Assembly: GCA_963677885.1 (NCBI GenBank)
Contig: OY782500.1
Location: forward strand, 1,178,001 to 1,242,000
Length of the DNA: 64,000 nt
Reading direction: 5' to 3'
DNA from: UBA1351 sp963677885
Lineage (GTDB): Bacteria; Bacillota; Clostridia; Lachnospirales; Vallitaleaceae
This document shows, piece by piece, positions 1 through 8,973 of this stretch (position 1 is the stretch's first letter; the number at the start of each line of letters is the position of its first letter). The notes beneath the pieces are model-generated. The model was not told where the DNA came from and made no database searches. It was given only the letters and a program-made list of their open reading frames with translations. The translations under genes and the position numbers were made by a program.

Positions 1-2025
1 CTCTGCAGTAACTTCCTTCCAGCCTTCAAAATCAATTTCATGGACAAAGGTAAAGGTTTGACTATTGCCTAGGGCATCTACAACCTTACCCTTAAACATA
101 TGTCCGCTGTTATTGCCATATAACTGAAGGGAAATGGAATCGGATTTGTCCTCAATAACATAATCATTAAACATCATATAAACAGCCTGTGGATCTGGTG
201 ATGAGGTTAACTCATAATCAAATCTATAGGACCTATCCGTGTCAAAAAATAAATTCTTATCAAGAGTGGCCATGCCGACAACGGTCTCCGGATAGGTTCT
301 TTGTTCATAGGATGCTGATTCAAAATCATCTAAAATCTGACTTTCATTGCCTACAACCACGTACGCTGTTGTCCAGCGTTTACCCATCTGCATCTTGACC
401 TTGGTCATACCAGCTTTTGTACCACTGTAGAACTCCCCATTGATAAAAGCACCTATAGCCGGATCATCAATCGTATAGGTGATATCAGAAGGATTGATTT
501 CTCCTTCATAGCCTGAGTTATCCTTACCGAATATCTCAAATATCCCCTGATCATTATAATCCAGTTGCATAATTCTAGGTGACACGCTGATATCGATGGG
601 AGCATCAAGACTTCGTATGGTCTTTTCCGCTTTGATTCCATTGTAATAACAGGTCAAAGTCCCCTCACCAGCAGTCGTTGGTGTAAAAGTTCCAGAACCG
701 AAGGATCCTGTCACTTGACCGCTGACACTCCAAAAAACTCTTCCCATATCTACAGGAACAGGATTATAGTTAATATCATATCCAATAAGCTCCAGCTCAA
801 TTGGATTATTCTTAAAGACCACATCTGTAGATGGAATAATCTCTACTGTCTCCACCGGGCCTGTTACAGCACTTGAAACAAAAGCCAATCCATTGATAAT
901 AGATCTTTGGTATCCACCTGATGGTGTATTGGACGTTGTCAATTCTTCTCTACCAAGGTTTCTTGACATAAGGGTAGAACTTCCACCTCCATCCATGTGA
1001 ATGGCATCAGTTACCCCGTAGGCTTGAAGATAAGCCCCAACTTCTTCATGTGTTGCACCAATACTGGCACCTCGTCCATCAACCACCATGGCAACAAGGG
1101 TCTTTCCATCACCTGTCAGACCAAGAGCCGTTCTTGGATGTCGCTTAGTCGGTTCTACAATCATACCGTCTTCAACAATTTGACCGTTTTCCAGTATTTT
1201 ACCTCCACCGCTGATGGCAAAGTCCAGATTTTCTGCATCAATGGTCGAATCAATACTTAAACTGACGCCGGTTCCTACCTCAAAATATGGAAGATGGAAA
1301 GAAGCATCAGCGGCAGGTATGGTAATCACATAACCATTAGCCGGTATTTCCGTGACGCTGCCGGGACCTACTACCTTGGCTACCATATCATTTTCGATGA
1401 CAAGCTTATAAACCTCCTGCCGGCTATCAATGGCTGCCGTATCTTTATCAAACAAATTATTAAAGATAACAGGACTTGTAACTTCGTTAATCATATTGAT
1501 GCCTCTAAGATAAAGTCTTCTCTCATCTTCATTCATAAACGTTAAAGAGATTCCAAAAAAGTCCATCATAAACTGGTCATCGATGGTCTTAATTAGAGAA
1601 GCCGCCCCATGTCCACCAACATTATAGTTATGGACAGCATATTGATAATCACCGTCGTACTGGGTTCCAATAGGTTCAGAATCACTGATATTAAAGAAGG
1701 ATCCGTTAAGAGCACCGACTACCTTACCATTATTGTTTTCATTGTATTCAGCAGCAAAATCCTCAACTGTTTCCTTTAGACCAAAAGCCTCTGTAGAAGA
1801 AAGAATTTCCATCGTTAAGTCTTCTGACTCCACATCCCATAAAAGGACATGAACATCCACCCAGCCATCTTCTGAAAAGACCTCCTTGTGCTCATAAGTT
1901 AATCCCTTTGTCACATGGCTGCTTTCTATCGTTTCATATATTATCCAGTCTTGTCCCTCGACCGGAATCATCATCATTGTCACCAATAAAGTGGTCAAGA
2001 TTGTCCATGACAATATTTTTTTCAT
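1..2025 (-). CDS. Secreted phosphodiester glycosidase family protein (3' end cut by window edge)
   Basis: Open for 675 codons with no stop before the window edge, so the C-terminus is missing. The ATG at 2025 follows a good GGAGG. A hydrophobic signal peptide covers residues 1-25. Residues about 100-380 match the phosphodiester glycosidase domain (NAGPA/PF09992): NGSFF, then HPRTALGLTGDG, then the MDGGGSSTL signature. This family removes sugars linked through a phosphodiester, as human NAGPA does. An Ig-like stretch and a region resembling a carbohydrate-binding beta-sandwich follow. Inference: an exported enzyme acting on wall-linked or teichoic-type glycans; the true substrate is unknown. 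Family confidence is high, substrate confidence low. Confidence 0.85.
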   Translation of the reverse strand, partial: MKKILSWTILTTLLVTMMMIPVEGQDWIIYETIESSHVTKGLTYEHKEVFSEDGWVDVHVLLWDVESEDLTMEILSSTEAFGLKETVEDFAAEYNENNNGKVVGALNGSFFNISDSEPIGTQYDGDYQYAVHNYNVGGHGAASLIKTIDDQFMMDFFGISLTFMNEDERRLYLRGINMINEVTSPVIFNNLFDKDTAAIDSRQEVYKLVIENDMVAKVVGPGSVTEIPANGYVITIPAADASFHLPYFEVGTGVSLSIDSTIDAENLDFAISGGGKILENGQIVEDGMIVEPTKRHPRTALGLTGDGKTLVAMVVDGRGASIGATHEEVGAYLQAYGVTDAIHMDGGGSSTLMSRNLGREELTTSNTPSGGYQRSIINGLAFVSSAVTGPVETVEIIPSTDVVFKNNPIELELIGYDINYNPVPVDMGRVFWSVSGQVTGSFGSGTFTPTTAGEGTLTCYYNGIKAEKTIRSLDAPIDISVSPRIMQLDYNDQGIFEIFGKDNSGYEGEINPSDITYTIDDPAIGAFINGEFYSGTKAGMTKVKMQMGKRWTTAYVVVGNESQILDDFESASYEQRTYPETVVGMATLDKNLFFDTDRSYRFDYELTSSPDPQAVYMMFNDYVIEDKSDSISLQLYGNNSGHMFKGKVVDALGNSQTFTFVHEIDFEGWKEVTAE

Positions 2026-2130
2026 CTTATAACCTCCAAGGTCCTTCATCTTTTACGTCTCATTCTATTTAAATCTTCTATTTATATCATTTTAAACCCA
2101 ATATCATGATTATACAGGTATACAACTTAG

Positions 2131-2158
2131 ATTATAACCCAACACTGTTAAATTGCAA
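2131..2158 (-). promoter_or_regulatory. Candidate promoter of the phosphodiester glycosidase gene
   Basis: On the minus strand TTGCAA is followed after 16 bases by TATAAT, about 105 bases before the start codon. A second TATAAT lies nearer the gene without a convincing -35. Assignment rests on consensus match only. Confidence 0.4.
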
Positions 2159-2222
2159 GAAACAGGACCTTACAATTTCCTTACAGATATTCTATTTGTG
2201 TAACAAAAGCCATAAAAGTGTG

Positions 2223-2251
2223 TTGACATCTCCCTAGTCCCCTTGTATAAT
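2223..2251 (+). promoter_or_regulatory. SigA-type promoter of the FMN riboswitch-ribU unit
   Basis: Perfect TTGACA at 2223-2228 and perfect TATAAT at 2246-2251, separated by 17 bases. It sits about 22 bases before the riboswitch, so the aptamer should lie at the very 5' end of the transcript. Confidence 0.85.
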
Positions 2252-2272
2252 CAAACCATAATAAAATATGAA

Positions 2273-2383
2273 GAATACTTCGGGGCAGGGTGAAATTCCC
2301 GACCGGCGGTTATAGTCCGCGAACCTATTTGGTTGACTTGGTGTAATTCCAAGACCGACAGTAAAGTCTGGATGAAAGAAGTT
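2273..2383 (+). ncRNA. FMN riboswitch (RFN element)
   Basis: Carries the conserved RFN blocks in order: CTTCGGGGCAGGGTGAAATT, CCCGACCGGCGGT, a variable arm, GACTTGGTG, CCGACAGT and AGTCTGGATG, closed by the P1 pairing TACTTC/GAAGTT. It binds flavin mononucleotide and normally shuts expression when FMN is abundant. The riboflavin transporter ribU lies downstream and an intrinsic terminator at 2444-2467 lies between, so control is most likely by transcription attenuation. Confidence 0.95.
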
Positions 2384-2443
2384 GATTGTGGTAGGTTTGA
2401 TGGTTTTTTCCGTTAATTCTTTCACTATAAAACTGTTAATGCG

Positions 2444-2467
2444 CCTCGACTGTGTCGAGGTTTTTTT
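2444..2467 (+). terminator. Riboswitch-controlled intrinsic terminator
   Basis: Seven-base stem CCTCGAC/GTCGAGG with a TGT loop is followed by seven T. It lies between the FMN aptamer and ribU, the usual expression-platform position. Confidence 0.85.
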
Positions 2468-2570
2468 ATTGGCTAAAGTCAATGACCAGCCCTACATCCT
2501 GGTAATTGAACTTTCTTGGATAATCCAGTCAATAAATCCATCGGGTATTCTCGAAAAAAGGAGAATGATT

Positions 2571-3146
2571 ATGAATCAACAAAACAGAACAAGAACTGCA
2601 CTTTTAACACGTATCGGAGTTTTAGGAGCCCTAGCCTTTGTCGTTATGCTGGCTGAATTCTATATTGGCTTTGCTGAGTTTTTAAAACTTGACTTAAGTG
2701 ATATTATTGCCATGATTGGTGGCATTACCATGGGTCCTCTGGCCGCTGTTGGTATTCAGGTAATAAAAAACCTATTAAAAGTTGTTATTGTTACCCGTAC
2801 CGCCGGCATCGGTGAACTTGCCAACTTGATTGTGGGTATTGCCTATGTCCTTCCAGCTGTGTTAATTTACCAAAAGATTAAAAACAGCAAAGGACTGATT
2901 ACAGGTCTTATTACCGGCGCAATCTCAATGGTTGTAATTGCTTGCTTAGCCAACTATTTCCTACTGTTACCAGCTTATTGGTCATTCTTAAGCCAGGAGC
3001 CTATGACTGCTGCAGCCCGTTGGTCATATATCAGCATTGTTATCCTGCCCTTTAACGTGGTCAAGGCCATTGCGGTTTCCATCCTGACTTACCTTGCCCA
3101 CCTGTCACTCAAACCCCTTTACAAACATTTAGTCCTTCAAAAATAA
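2571..3146 (+). CDS. ribU: Riboflavin transporter, ECF S component RibU
   Basis: 191-residue integral membrane protein with about six hydrophobic segments. Sequence features of the RibU family are visible, including an N-terminal LTRIGVLGALAF helix and LDLSDIIAMIGG. RibU captures riboflavin and is energised by the shared ECF module (EcfT plus two ATPases), which is not encoded here. The ATG at 2571 was chosen because AAGGAG at 2558-2563 is seven bases upstream; a longer reading frame would run back through the terminator. Its position behind an FMN riboswitch supports the assignment. Confidence 0.93.
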   Translation: MNQQNRTRTALLTRIGVLGALAFVVMLAEFYIGFAEFLKLDLSDIIAMIGGITMGPLAAVGIQVIKNLLKVVIVTRTAGIGELANLIVGIAYVLPAVLIYQKIKNSKGLITGLITGAISMVVIACLANYFLLLPAYWSFLSQEPMTAAARWSYISIVILPFNVVKAIAVSILTYLAHLSLKPLYKHLVLQK

Positions 3147-3239
3147 ACCAAATATTTCAAGTCTCTAAATATTCTGTGAACAATTCTTTACATGAATTGA
3201 CTTTATTTTTAGATATGGTAGTGTATCTTTATAGAGATA

Positions 3240-3268
3240 AAAGCATCATGGTGTCATGATGCTTTTTC
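3240..3268 (+). terminator. Intrinsic terminator downstream of ribU
   Basis: AAGCATCATG pairs with CATGATGCTT around a GTGT loop and runs into five T. It separates ribU from the HD-GYP gene. Confidence 0.75.
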
Positions 3269-3320
3269 TATCCTGTAAATTTCTATTGGGTTACAGGAAG
3301 TTTAAATAGGGGTTTATGCT

Positions 3321-4403
3321 ATGAGCCAGATCGATAGAATACGCGTACGTGTTAACAAGTTAATACCTGATATGAAAGTCGCTGAGGATGTTTATACGCC
3401 AAAGGGACTTATGATAATACCCAAAGGTACCGTTCTTGATGAAAAACATATCTTTAGGATTAAATTATATCAGATACTTAACGTTCTCATCGAAAACGAG
3501 GATGAAAGCAAACTCATCCCTCCGTCCACCATCGAGTCCTATTTCGAAGGTGAAATCACCCAAAATTTCAAGGAATTTAAAGAGCGTTATCAGGTCCATC
3601 ATGATTTGACTGAAAAAAAGCTTAACGAGATCTTTGAAGGCGAACCTATCAACGAAGACGATCTGGTTGAAGTTTCAACTGTCCTTGTTGATTCCTTAAG
3701 AACCCAAAGTGAATTATTCAATTATTTATACTATCTCAAAGAAGAAGATGACTACACTTATACCCATTGTCTAAACGTATCAGTGCTGGCCAATGTATTT
3801 GCAAGATGGCTTAAGCTGCCTCCTGAAGAAGTTAAGGAACTTACCTTAACCGGCTTACTTCATGATCTTGGCAAACTAAAGATAGAACGTAATATCCTTA
3901 ACAAACCAGGTAAGCTGACAGATGACGAGTTTGAAATCATCAAACAACACTCTACCTTTGGTTACCACGCTCTAAAAGACCAGAACGTATCCAACGCTGT
4001 TAAAAACGGTGTTCTTTTTCACCATGAAAAATTGGACGGTTCCGGTTATCCACTAGGCTTAAAGGCTTCCAAAATCCCCCTCTATGCCAGAATAATCAGC
4101 ATTGTGGATATTTATGATGCTATGACAAGTAAAAGAACCTATCACGATAAGTTCTCACCCTTTAAAGTTATAAAAATGTTTGAGGAGGAATGTTACGGAC
4201 TTCTAGATACAAAGCTTCTCTTTGTCTTCCTGGAAAACATTGCCCATAACTACTTAGGTAATGACGCCTTATTATCCACAGGGGACCAGGCTAGAATTGT
4301 TTTTATCCACAATCAGTCTCCTTCAAGACCCATTGTTCAAATCGGTGACAGGATGGTGGACCTTATGACTGAATCCTCCATCACTATTGAAAAAATGCTA
4401 TAA
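3321..4403 (+). CDS. HD-GYP domain protein, predicted cyclic di-GMP phosphodiesterase
   Basis: 360 residues. The first 120 or so resemble the small N-terminal module often found on clostridial HD-GYP proteins (KLIPDMKVAEDVY, then PKGTVLD). The HD-GYP core at about 145-330 keeps the expected ligands: H149, H181-D182 with K185 (HDLGK), H210, H234-H235 and G242-Y243-P244. It should therefore hydrolyse cyclic di-GMP in the cytoplasm. There is no membrane segment or receiver domain. The start has only a weak GGGG ribosome site. It stands alone between the ribU terminator and a convergent glycosyltransferase; an imperfect hairpin at 4411-4432 lies between the two genes. Confidence 0.9.
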   Translation: MSQIDRIRVRVNKLIPDMKVAEDVYTPKGLMIIPKGTVLDEKHIFRIKLYQILNVLIENEDESKLIPPSTIESYFEGEITQNFKEFKERYQVHHDLTEKKLNEIFEGEPINEDDLVEVSTVLVDSLRTQSELFNYLYYLKEEDDYTYTHCLNVSVLANVFARWLKLPPEEVKELTLTGLLHDLGKLKIERNILNKPGKLTDDEFEIIKQHSTFGYHALKDQNVSNAVKNGVLFHHEKLDGSGYPLGLKASKIPLYARIISIVDIYDAMTSKRTYHDKFSPFKVIKMFEEECYGLLDTKLLFVFLENIAHNYLGNDALLSTGDQARIVFIHNQSPSRPIVQIGDRMVDLMTESSITIEKML

Positions 4404-4433
4404 ACCTTTACTTTTGATGTTGGGGTCAAAAGG

Positions 4434-5528
4434 CTAACTTATAATCTCTTGGTAGAGTTCTACATGTCGCTTGGCCATTGATTCAGCTGAAAAGTCTTGA
4501 ATAATTTTATGTCGAAACTCCTTTCCATAGGTTTGTACGAGTTCAGGCTGGTCAATAAAGTCTTTCATCAACTCACTGAGAGCTGCAATATCGCCAACCT
4601 CAAACAAACGGCCGGAAACCTGGTCTTCAATCATCTCAACAATACCACCAGCTTTAGATGCTATGGTTCCCTTCCCTCGTATGCCACCTTCCAGTAGTGC
4701 ATAAGGAAAGCTTTCTGTTGATGAAGGTAATATATTTACATCAATAGACTTATAAAAGGCATCCATATCCTTGACATATCCCTCAAAACTTACAAAATCT
4801 CCTAAGTCATTCTTTTCAACAAATTCATAAAGGCCTTCTACATACTTTCCACTGCCGCCTCCGGCAATAGATATGTGAAAATTCTTTGTCTTTTCTTTTA
4901 GAAGCATGGCCGCTTCCAGAAGAAAATGGGTTCCTTTTATTGGTCTGAGGGTCGTTACACATCCAAATCGGATTTTGCCCATACCACTTTCTATTTCCAA
5001 ATCTTGAGTAAAATCTTCTACCTTAATACCATTGTATATAACACGAATTTTGTCTTGGTCAAAGCCCTGTTCAATTAACATCTTCTGAAAAATGCGGGTA
5101 ACACTGAAGTAATAGTCCATTCGCTTAAGACTATACTTATTAATAGGCATAAAAACCAACTGCTTAGGCAGTGAATGGGAGAAATCCTGGCGATAATCGC
5201 TATGCATAGTCGTAACCAATGGAATTTCAATCTTTTTCTTAATAAGAGCTCCGATGAAGTTAGCTCTGGCTCCATGGCAGTGAAGGACATCAATCCCTTC
5301 ACTTCTAATTTTATCAGTTAAGGTTTTAAGAATAGACAAATCAAATCTATGGGATTGTTCAAGAAGAAGGGCATCTATGCCCAAAGCTTTTGCCTCACGT
5401 AAAAAAGGCCCGTCAGTCAGGCATACCAGTTGAATATTTATTTTTTGTCTTAGGGTATCTAACAAGTTAAATACGTGGGTTTTTGCCCCACCGGAATCTC
5501 CGCCACTGATTAGATGTATAATCTTCAT
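4434..5528 (-). CDS. Glycosyltransferase family 4 (GT-B fold)
   Basis: 364 residues. The N-terminal half opens with the GT4-like loop GGDSGGAKTHVFNLL, and the C-terminal half has the E-x7-E nucleotide-sugar motif (TESFPYALLEGG). No membrane segment, so it is cytoplasmic or peripheral. The ATG follows AAAGGAG. It probably transfers a sugar from an NDP-sugar to a lipid or polysaccharide acceptor; the acceptor cannot be told from sequence. It is monocistronic, convergent with the HD-GYP gene and downstream of the glpK terminator. Confidence 0.88.
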   Translation of the reverse strand: MKIIHLISGGDSGGAKTHVFNLLDTLRQKINIQLVCLTDGPFLREAKALGIDALLLEQSHRFDLSILKTLTDKIRSEGIDVLHCHGARANFIGALIKKKIEIPLVTTMHSDYRQDFSHSLPKQLVFMPINKYSLKRMDYYFSVTRIFQKMLIEQGFDQDKIRVIYNGIKVEDFTQDLEIESGMGKIRFGCVTTLRPIKGTHFLLEAAMLLKEKTKNFHISIAGGGSGKYVEGLYEFVEKNDLGDFVSFEGYVKDMDAFYKSIDVNILPSSTESFPYALLEGGIRGKGTIASKAGGIVEMIEDQVSGRLFEVGDIAALSELMKDFIDQPELVQTYGKEFRHKIIQDFSAESMAKRHVELYQEIIS

Positions 5529-5629
5529 AAACTAACTCCTTTAAGCTGATTCCAATTATAACCTCCATACTTATATTCGTCAACCGCACCGGCTGACCTT
5601 TCGATCGATGAGTCATATCATCGATTTCC

Positions 5630-5669
5630 TCAAAGAAAATAAAGAGGCTGATACTTTCATGTACCAGCC
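5630..5669 (-). terminator. Terminator downstream of glpK
   Basis: On the minus strand GGCTGGTAC pairs with GTATCAGCC (one mismatch), followed by CTCTTTATTTTCTTT. It begins 18 bases after the glpK stop. Confidence 0.7.
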
Positions 5670-5687
5670 CATATCTTATACTAAATA

Positions 5688-7196
5688 TTACACTTCATCC
5701 TGATCTTCATCTTCCCATGCCAAGGCTCTTTTAACAGCCTTAGTCCAGCCTCTGTACATCTTAGTCCGTTTTTCCTCAGTCATGGTGTTAAAGAAAGTTT
5801 TTCCTGTTTCAATATTCCCGACAATATCATCTTTGTTATCCCAGAAACCAACAGCTAGTCCTGCTAAATATGCAGCACCAAGGGCAGTTGTTTCCACCAC
5901 CTTGGGCCTGTCTACCGGAACCCCTAATATATCTGACTGGAACTGCATAAGAAAGTTGTTGGCACTCGCTCCACCATCAACTTTTAACCGTTCAAGAGGT
6001 ATACCGGAATCTTTCACCATAAGTTCAATGACATCTCTGGATTGATAGGCAATTGACTCCAGTGTAGCCCTGATAATATGATCCTTATTGGCCCCTCTGG
6101 TAAGACCAACAATAGCTCCTCTTGCATACATGTCCCAATAAGGTGCTCCCAAACCGGAGAAAGCAGGCACCACATAAACACCATTGGAGTCTTTAACCTT
6201 GGAAGCAAAATACTCGCTTTCATCAGCTGAATAAATTAAGCGCATTTCATCTCTGAGCCACTGGATAGAAGCCCCTGCAATAAAAATAGATCCTTCAATG
6301 GCATATTCAACTTTACCATCAATTCCCCAGGCAATGGTAGTCAATAGACCATTATCTGACTTAACAATTTCATCGCCGGTATTCATCAGAATAAAGCTTC
6401 CTGTTCCATAAGTGTTCTTAGCCATTCCCGGTGAAAAACATGCCTGGCCAAACAAGGCTGCCTGTTGGTCTCCGGCAGCTCCAGAAATGGGAATGGCCGC
6501 TCCTCCAAAGGTCTTTTCATGGGTATAACCATATATTTCAGAAGAATTCTTAACTGCAGGCATCATAGACATTGGAATGTCCAGAACTTTCATCAACTTC
6601 TCATCCCATGTCAGTGTATTTATGTTAAAAAGCATGGTTCTTGATGCATTGGAATATTCAGTGACATGTATTCCTCTGGTTAAATTCCAGATCAACCAAG
6701 TATCCATGGTTCCAAAAAGCAGGTCTCCCTTAAGGGCTTTTTCTCTGGCACCTTCAACATGGTCAAGAATCCACTTAATCTTGGTTCCTGAGAAATATGC
6801 GTCAATAACCAAACCTGTTGTATCATGAATATATTGTTCAAGGCCTTGGGCCTTTAAATCCTCACAGATAGATGCAGTTTGTCTGGACTGCCAAACAATG
6901 GCATTATAAATAGGTTTACCAGTGGTTTTATCCCAAACAACTGCTGTTTCTCTTTGGTTGGTGATTCCAATAGCAGCAATTTCCTCCGCATGAACATCAG
7001 CCCTGCCTAGAACTTCTCGCATAACCCCACTTTGAATTCCCCAAATCTCCATGGCATCATGTTCTACCCAACCTGGCTTAGGATATATCTGGGTAAATTC
7101 CTTTTGAGCCACTTCAACAATCTGACCTTCCTTGTCAAAAAGTATAGCCCGACAGCTGGTTGTTCCCTGATCCAATGACATAATATATTTTTTCAT
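5688..7196 (-). CDS. glpK: Glycerol kinase
   Basis: 502 residues, the usual length for GlpK, which phosphorylates glycerol to glycerol-3-phosphate with ATP. FGGY-family features are clear: SLDQGTTSCRAILF at the N-terminus, ITNQRETAVVWD, GTMDTWLIWNLT, ISGAAGDQQAALFGQ and GGASANNFLMQFQSD. The ATG at 7196 was chosen because the GGGG ribosome site lies just before it; a start 18 bases upstream would place that site inside the gene. No glpF or glpD neighbour is present. Confidence 0.96.
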   Translation of the reverse strand: MKKYIMSLDQGTTSCRAILFDKEGQIVEVAQKEFTQIYPKPGWVEHDAMEIWGIQSGVMREVLGRADVHAEEIAAIGITNQRETAVVWDKTTGKPIYNAIVWQSRQTASICEDLKAQGLEQYIHDTTGLVIDAYFSGTKIKWILDHVEGAREKALKGDLLFGTMDTWLIWNLTRGIHVTEYSNASRTMLFNINTLTWDEKLMKVLDIPMSMMPAVKNSSEIYGYTHEKTFGGAAIPISGAAGDQQAALFGQACFSPGMAKNTYGTGSFILMNTGDEIVKSDNGLLTTIAWGIDGKVEYAIEGSIFIAGASIQWLRDEMRLIYSADESEYFASKVKDSNGVYVVPAFSGLGAPYWDMYARGAIVGLTRGANKDHIIRATLESIAYQSRDVIELMVKDSGIPLERLKVDGGASANNFLMQFQSDILGVPVDRPKVVETTALGAAYLAGLAVGFWDNKDDIVGNIETGKTFFNTMTEEKRTKMYRGWTKAVKRALAWEDEDQDEV

Positions 7197-7364
7197 AATG
7201 ACACCCCTTTTCATTTTGCTACTGCTTCATTTATGATACCATCTTTTCATAGGAATATAAATCCCCTTCTTGATAATTAGTTAAAATGTTTAATTTTCTC
7301 CAAAACCTTTATTAACAATACCTAAAAGGAAATTTTTTTCTAATCAATTTGACAAGGATTTCCC

Positions 7365-7393
7365 ATGACATTTAGGCAGTTTTCTGATAAAAT
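7365..7393 (+). promoter_or_regulatory. Candidate promoter of the YhcC-DUF4364 pair
   Basis: ATGACA and TAAAAT separated by 17 bases, ending 28 bases before the start codon at 7422. Confidence 0.5.
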
Positions 7394-7421
7394 ATAAAAA
7401 TCTGGAAAGGGATGGTGTATA

Positions 7422-8378
7422 ATGGAAAACAGGTTCAAGGGTAAACAGTATCCCTATCATACACTTAACAGTTTTTATCAGGAAAAATACGGCGAAAAAG
7501 TATATAAGATTGCTATCGACGGAGGATTCACCTGCCCCAATCGGGATGGAAGCCTTGATACGAGAGGTTGCATTTTCTGCAGCGAGTCAGGCTCCGGAGA
7601 TTTTGCAGTCTCCGAGCCTTGGACGATTAAAGACAGGGTTTTGGAAGCCAAGAAAAGACTGTCTTCCAAAACTGATGCCAAAAAGTTTATCGTTTACTTT
7701 CAGTCTTTTACCAATACATATGGTCCGGTAGATATACTGGAAACTATCTACACTTCAGCCCTGGTTGACAGCCAAATCGTAGGTATATCCATAGCAACGA
7801 GACCGGACTGTATTTCCCCTGAAATTGTTCAACTCCTTAGGAAACTCCAGGATAGGGTTGACATCTATGTTGAACTGGGTTTGCAAACCATCCATGAATC
7901 CACCGCCAAATTTATCAGAAGGTCTTATCCCCTTCCTATTTATGACCAGGCAATGAAAGAGCTAAGGGCAAGTGGTATTCCAGTCATAACCCATCTTATA
8001 TTGGGTCTTCCAGGAGAAACCAGGTCCATGATTATGGATTCCGTTGACTATGTAGCTAAGAGCGGAAGCCAGGGAGTTAAACTCCAGCTTCTCCATATTC
8101 TAAGGGATACAGATTTGCATACTTATTATCAGGATCACCCCTTTGAACTTCCTGATATGGTAACATATATTGATCTCATAATTAACTCAATAAAACGACT
8201 GCCTCCCCATATGGTTATACATCGCATCACTGGAGATGGTCCGAAAGATTTACTGATCGAGCCCAAATGGTCACTGAATAAGCGTTTGGTTCTCGGAACT
8301 TTTGCCAAGATGATGAAGGAATCAGGCGCCTACCAAGGTCAGGATATTACCAGTTCTAAGGAGAATTCACATGATTAA
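7422..8378 (+). CDS. TIGR01212-type (YhcC/YtqA) radical SAM protein
   Basis: 318 residues. Three cysteines for the [4Fe-4S] cluster are C38, C50 and C53 in the motif CPNRDGS...GCIFC, the spacing typical of the YhcC family rather than CxxxCxxC. SAM-binding and barrel motifs follow (VELGLQTIHE, ITHLILGLPGET). The enzyme makes a 5'-deoxyadenosyl radical; the family's reaction has not been firmly assigned as far as I know. It overlaps the DUF4364 gene by eight bases, implying coupled translation. Confidence 0.9.
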   Translation: MENRFKGKQYPYHTLNSFYQEKYGEKVYKIAIDGGFTCPNRDGSLDTRGCIFCSESGSGDFAVSEPWTIKDRVLEAKKRLSSKTDAKKFIVYFQSFTNTYGPVDILETIYTSALVDSQIVGISIATRPDCISPEIVQLLRKLQDRVDIYVELGLQTIHESTAKFIRRSYPLPIYDQAMKELRASGIPVITHLILGLPGETRSMIMDSVDYVAKSGSQGVKLQLLHILRDTDLHTYYQDHPFELPDMVTYIDLIINSIKRLPPHMVIHRITGDGPKDLLIEPKWSLNKRLVLGTFAKMMKESGAYQGQDITSSKENSHD

Positions 8379-8913
8379 TCACGATTTAAGTATTAACAAA
8401 CTCATTATATTATATATGCTTCGTGAAGTGGAGCTGCCTTTGACCAATACCCAGTTAAGTCAGTTCATTATCGACAGGGGTTACACCGATTACTTCTCTT
8501 TTCAGGAAATAATTCATCAATTGATTGAGACCGACCTAATACGCACCATATCCACTTCCAAGTCAACTTCCTATGATATTACCAAGGAAGGGATTAAAAC
8601 CCTTGATTTCTTCGAAAACAGGATTTCAAGCACTATTATGGCAGAGATCCATGACTATCTTGAACTTAATAAGTATGATATAAAGGAAAAACTGGAGATA
8701 ACCTCCGATTATGTACCCGAAAAGGATGGCGATTATCTGGTTCACCTAGTCGCCAAAGAGAATAAAAAGACACTGATTGACTTAACCCTCAATGTTTTTG
8801 ATAAAGATTATGCCATTGCCATCTGTGATCAGTGGAAGGACAAAAGCCACGTTTTATATAAGACAATCCTCAGCACACTACTTGCTGACATACATAAAGA
8901 CGACCTGTCATAA
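8371..8913 (+). CDS. DUF4364 family protein
   Basis: 180-residue cytoplasmic protein with an N-terminal region resembling a winged helix (NKLIILYMLREVELPLTNTQLSQF, then a second helix pair ending in YDITKEG) and a mixed alpha/beta C-terminal half. This matches the DUF4364 family, widespread in Clostridia and suspected to be a PadR/MarR-like regulator. The ATG follows AAGGAG inside the upstream radical SAM gene. The stop codon lies within the terminator loop region. Confidence 0.85.
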   Translation: MINHDLSINKLIILYMLREVELPLTNTQLSQFIIDRGYTDYFSFQEIIHQLIETDLIRTISTSKSTSYDITKEGIKTLDFFENRISSTIMAEIHDYLELNKYDIKEKLEITSDYVPEKDGDYLVHLVAKENKKTLIDLTLNVFDKDYAIAICDQWKDKSHVLYKTILSTLLADIHKDDLS

Positions 8914-8926
8914 AGGTCGTCTTTTT
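8896..8926 (+). terminator. Terminator overlapping the DUF4364 stop codon
   Basis: Eleven-base stem AAAGACGACCT/AGGTCGTCTTT around a seven-base loop, then TT. The stem starts inside the coding sequence. Confidence 0.85.
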
Positions 8927-8973
8927 ATTGTAAAAATACTTTTTAATTATTGCTTGCACCTTACCTCTGTCTG

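Noticed and set aside
3181..3240. Promoter for the HD-GYP gene at TTGACT near 3197
   Set aside because: No -10 at an acceptable distance, and the ribU terminator lies downstream of it.
4411..4432. Two-way terminator between the HD-GYP and glycosyltransferase genes
   Set aside because: CTTTTGA/TCAAAAG pairs, but no T-run follows on either strand.
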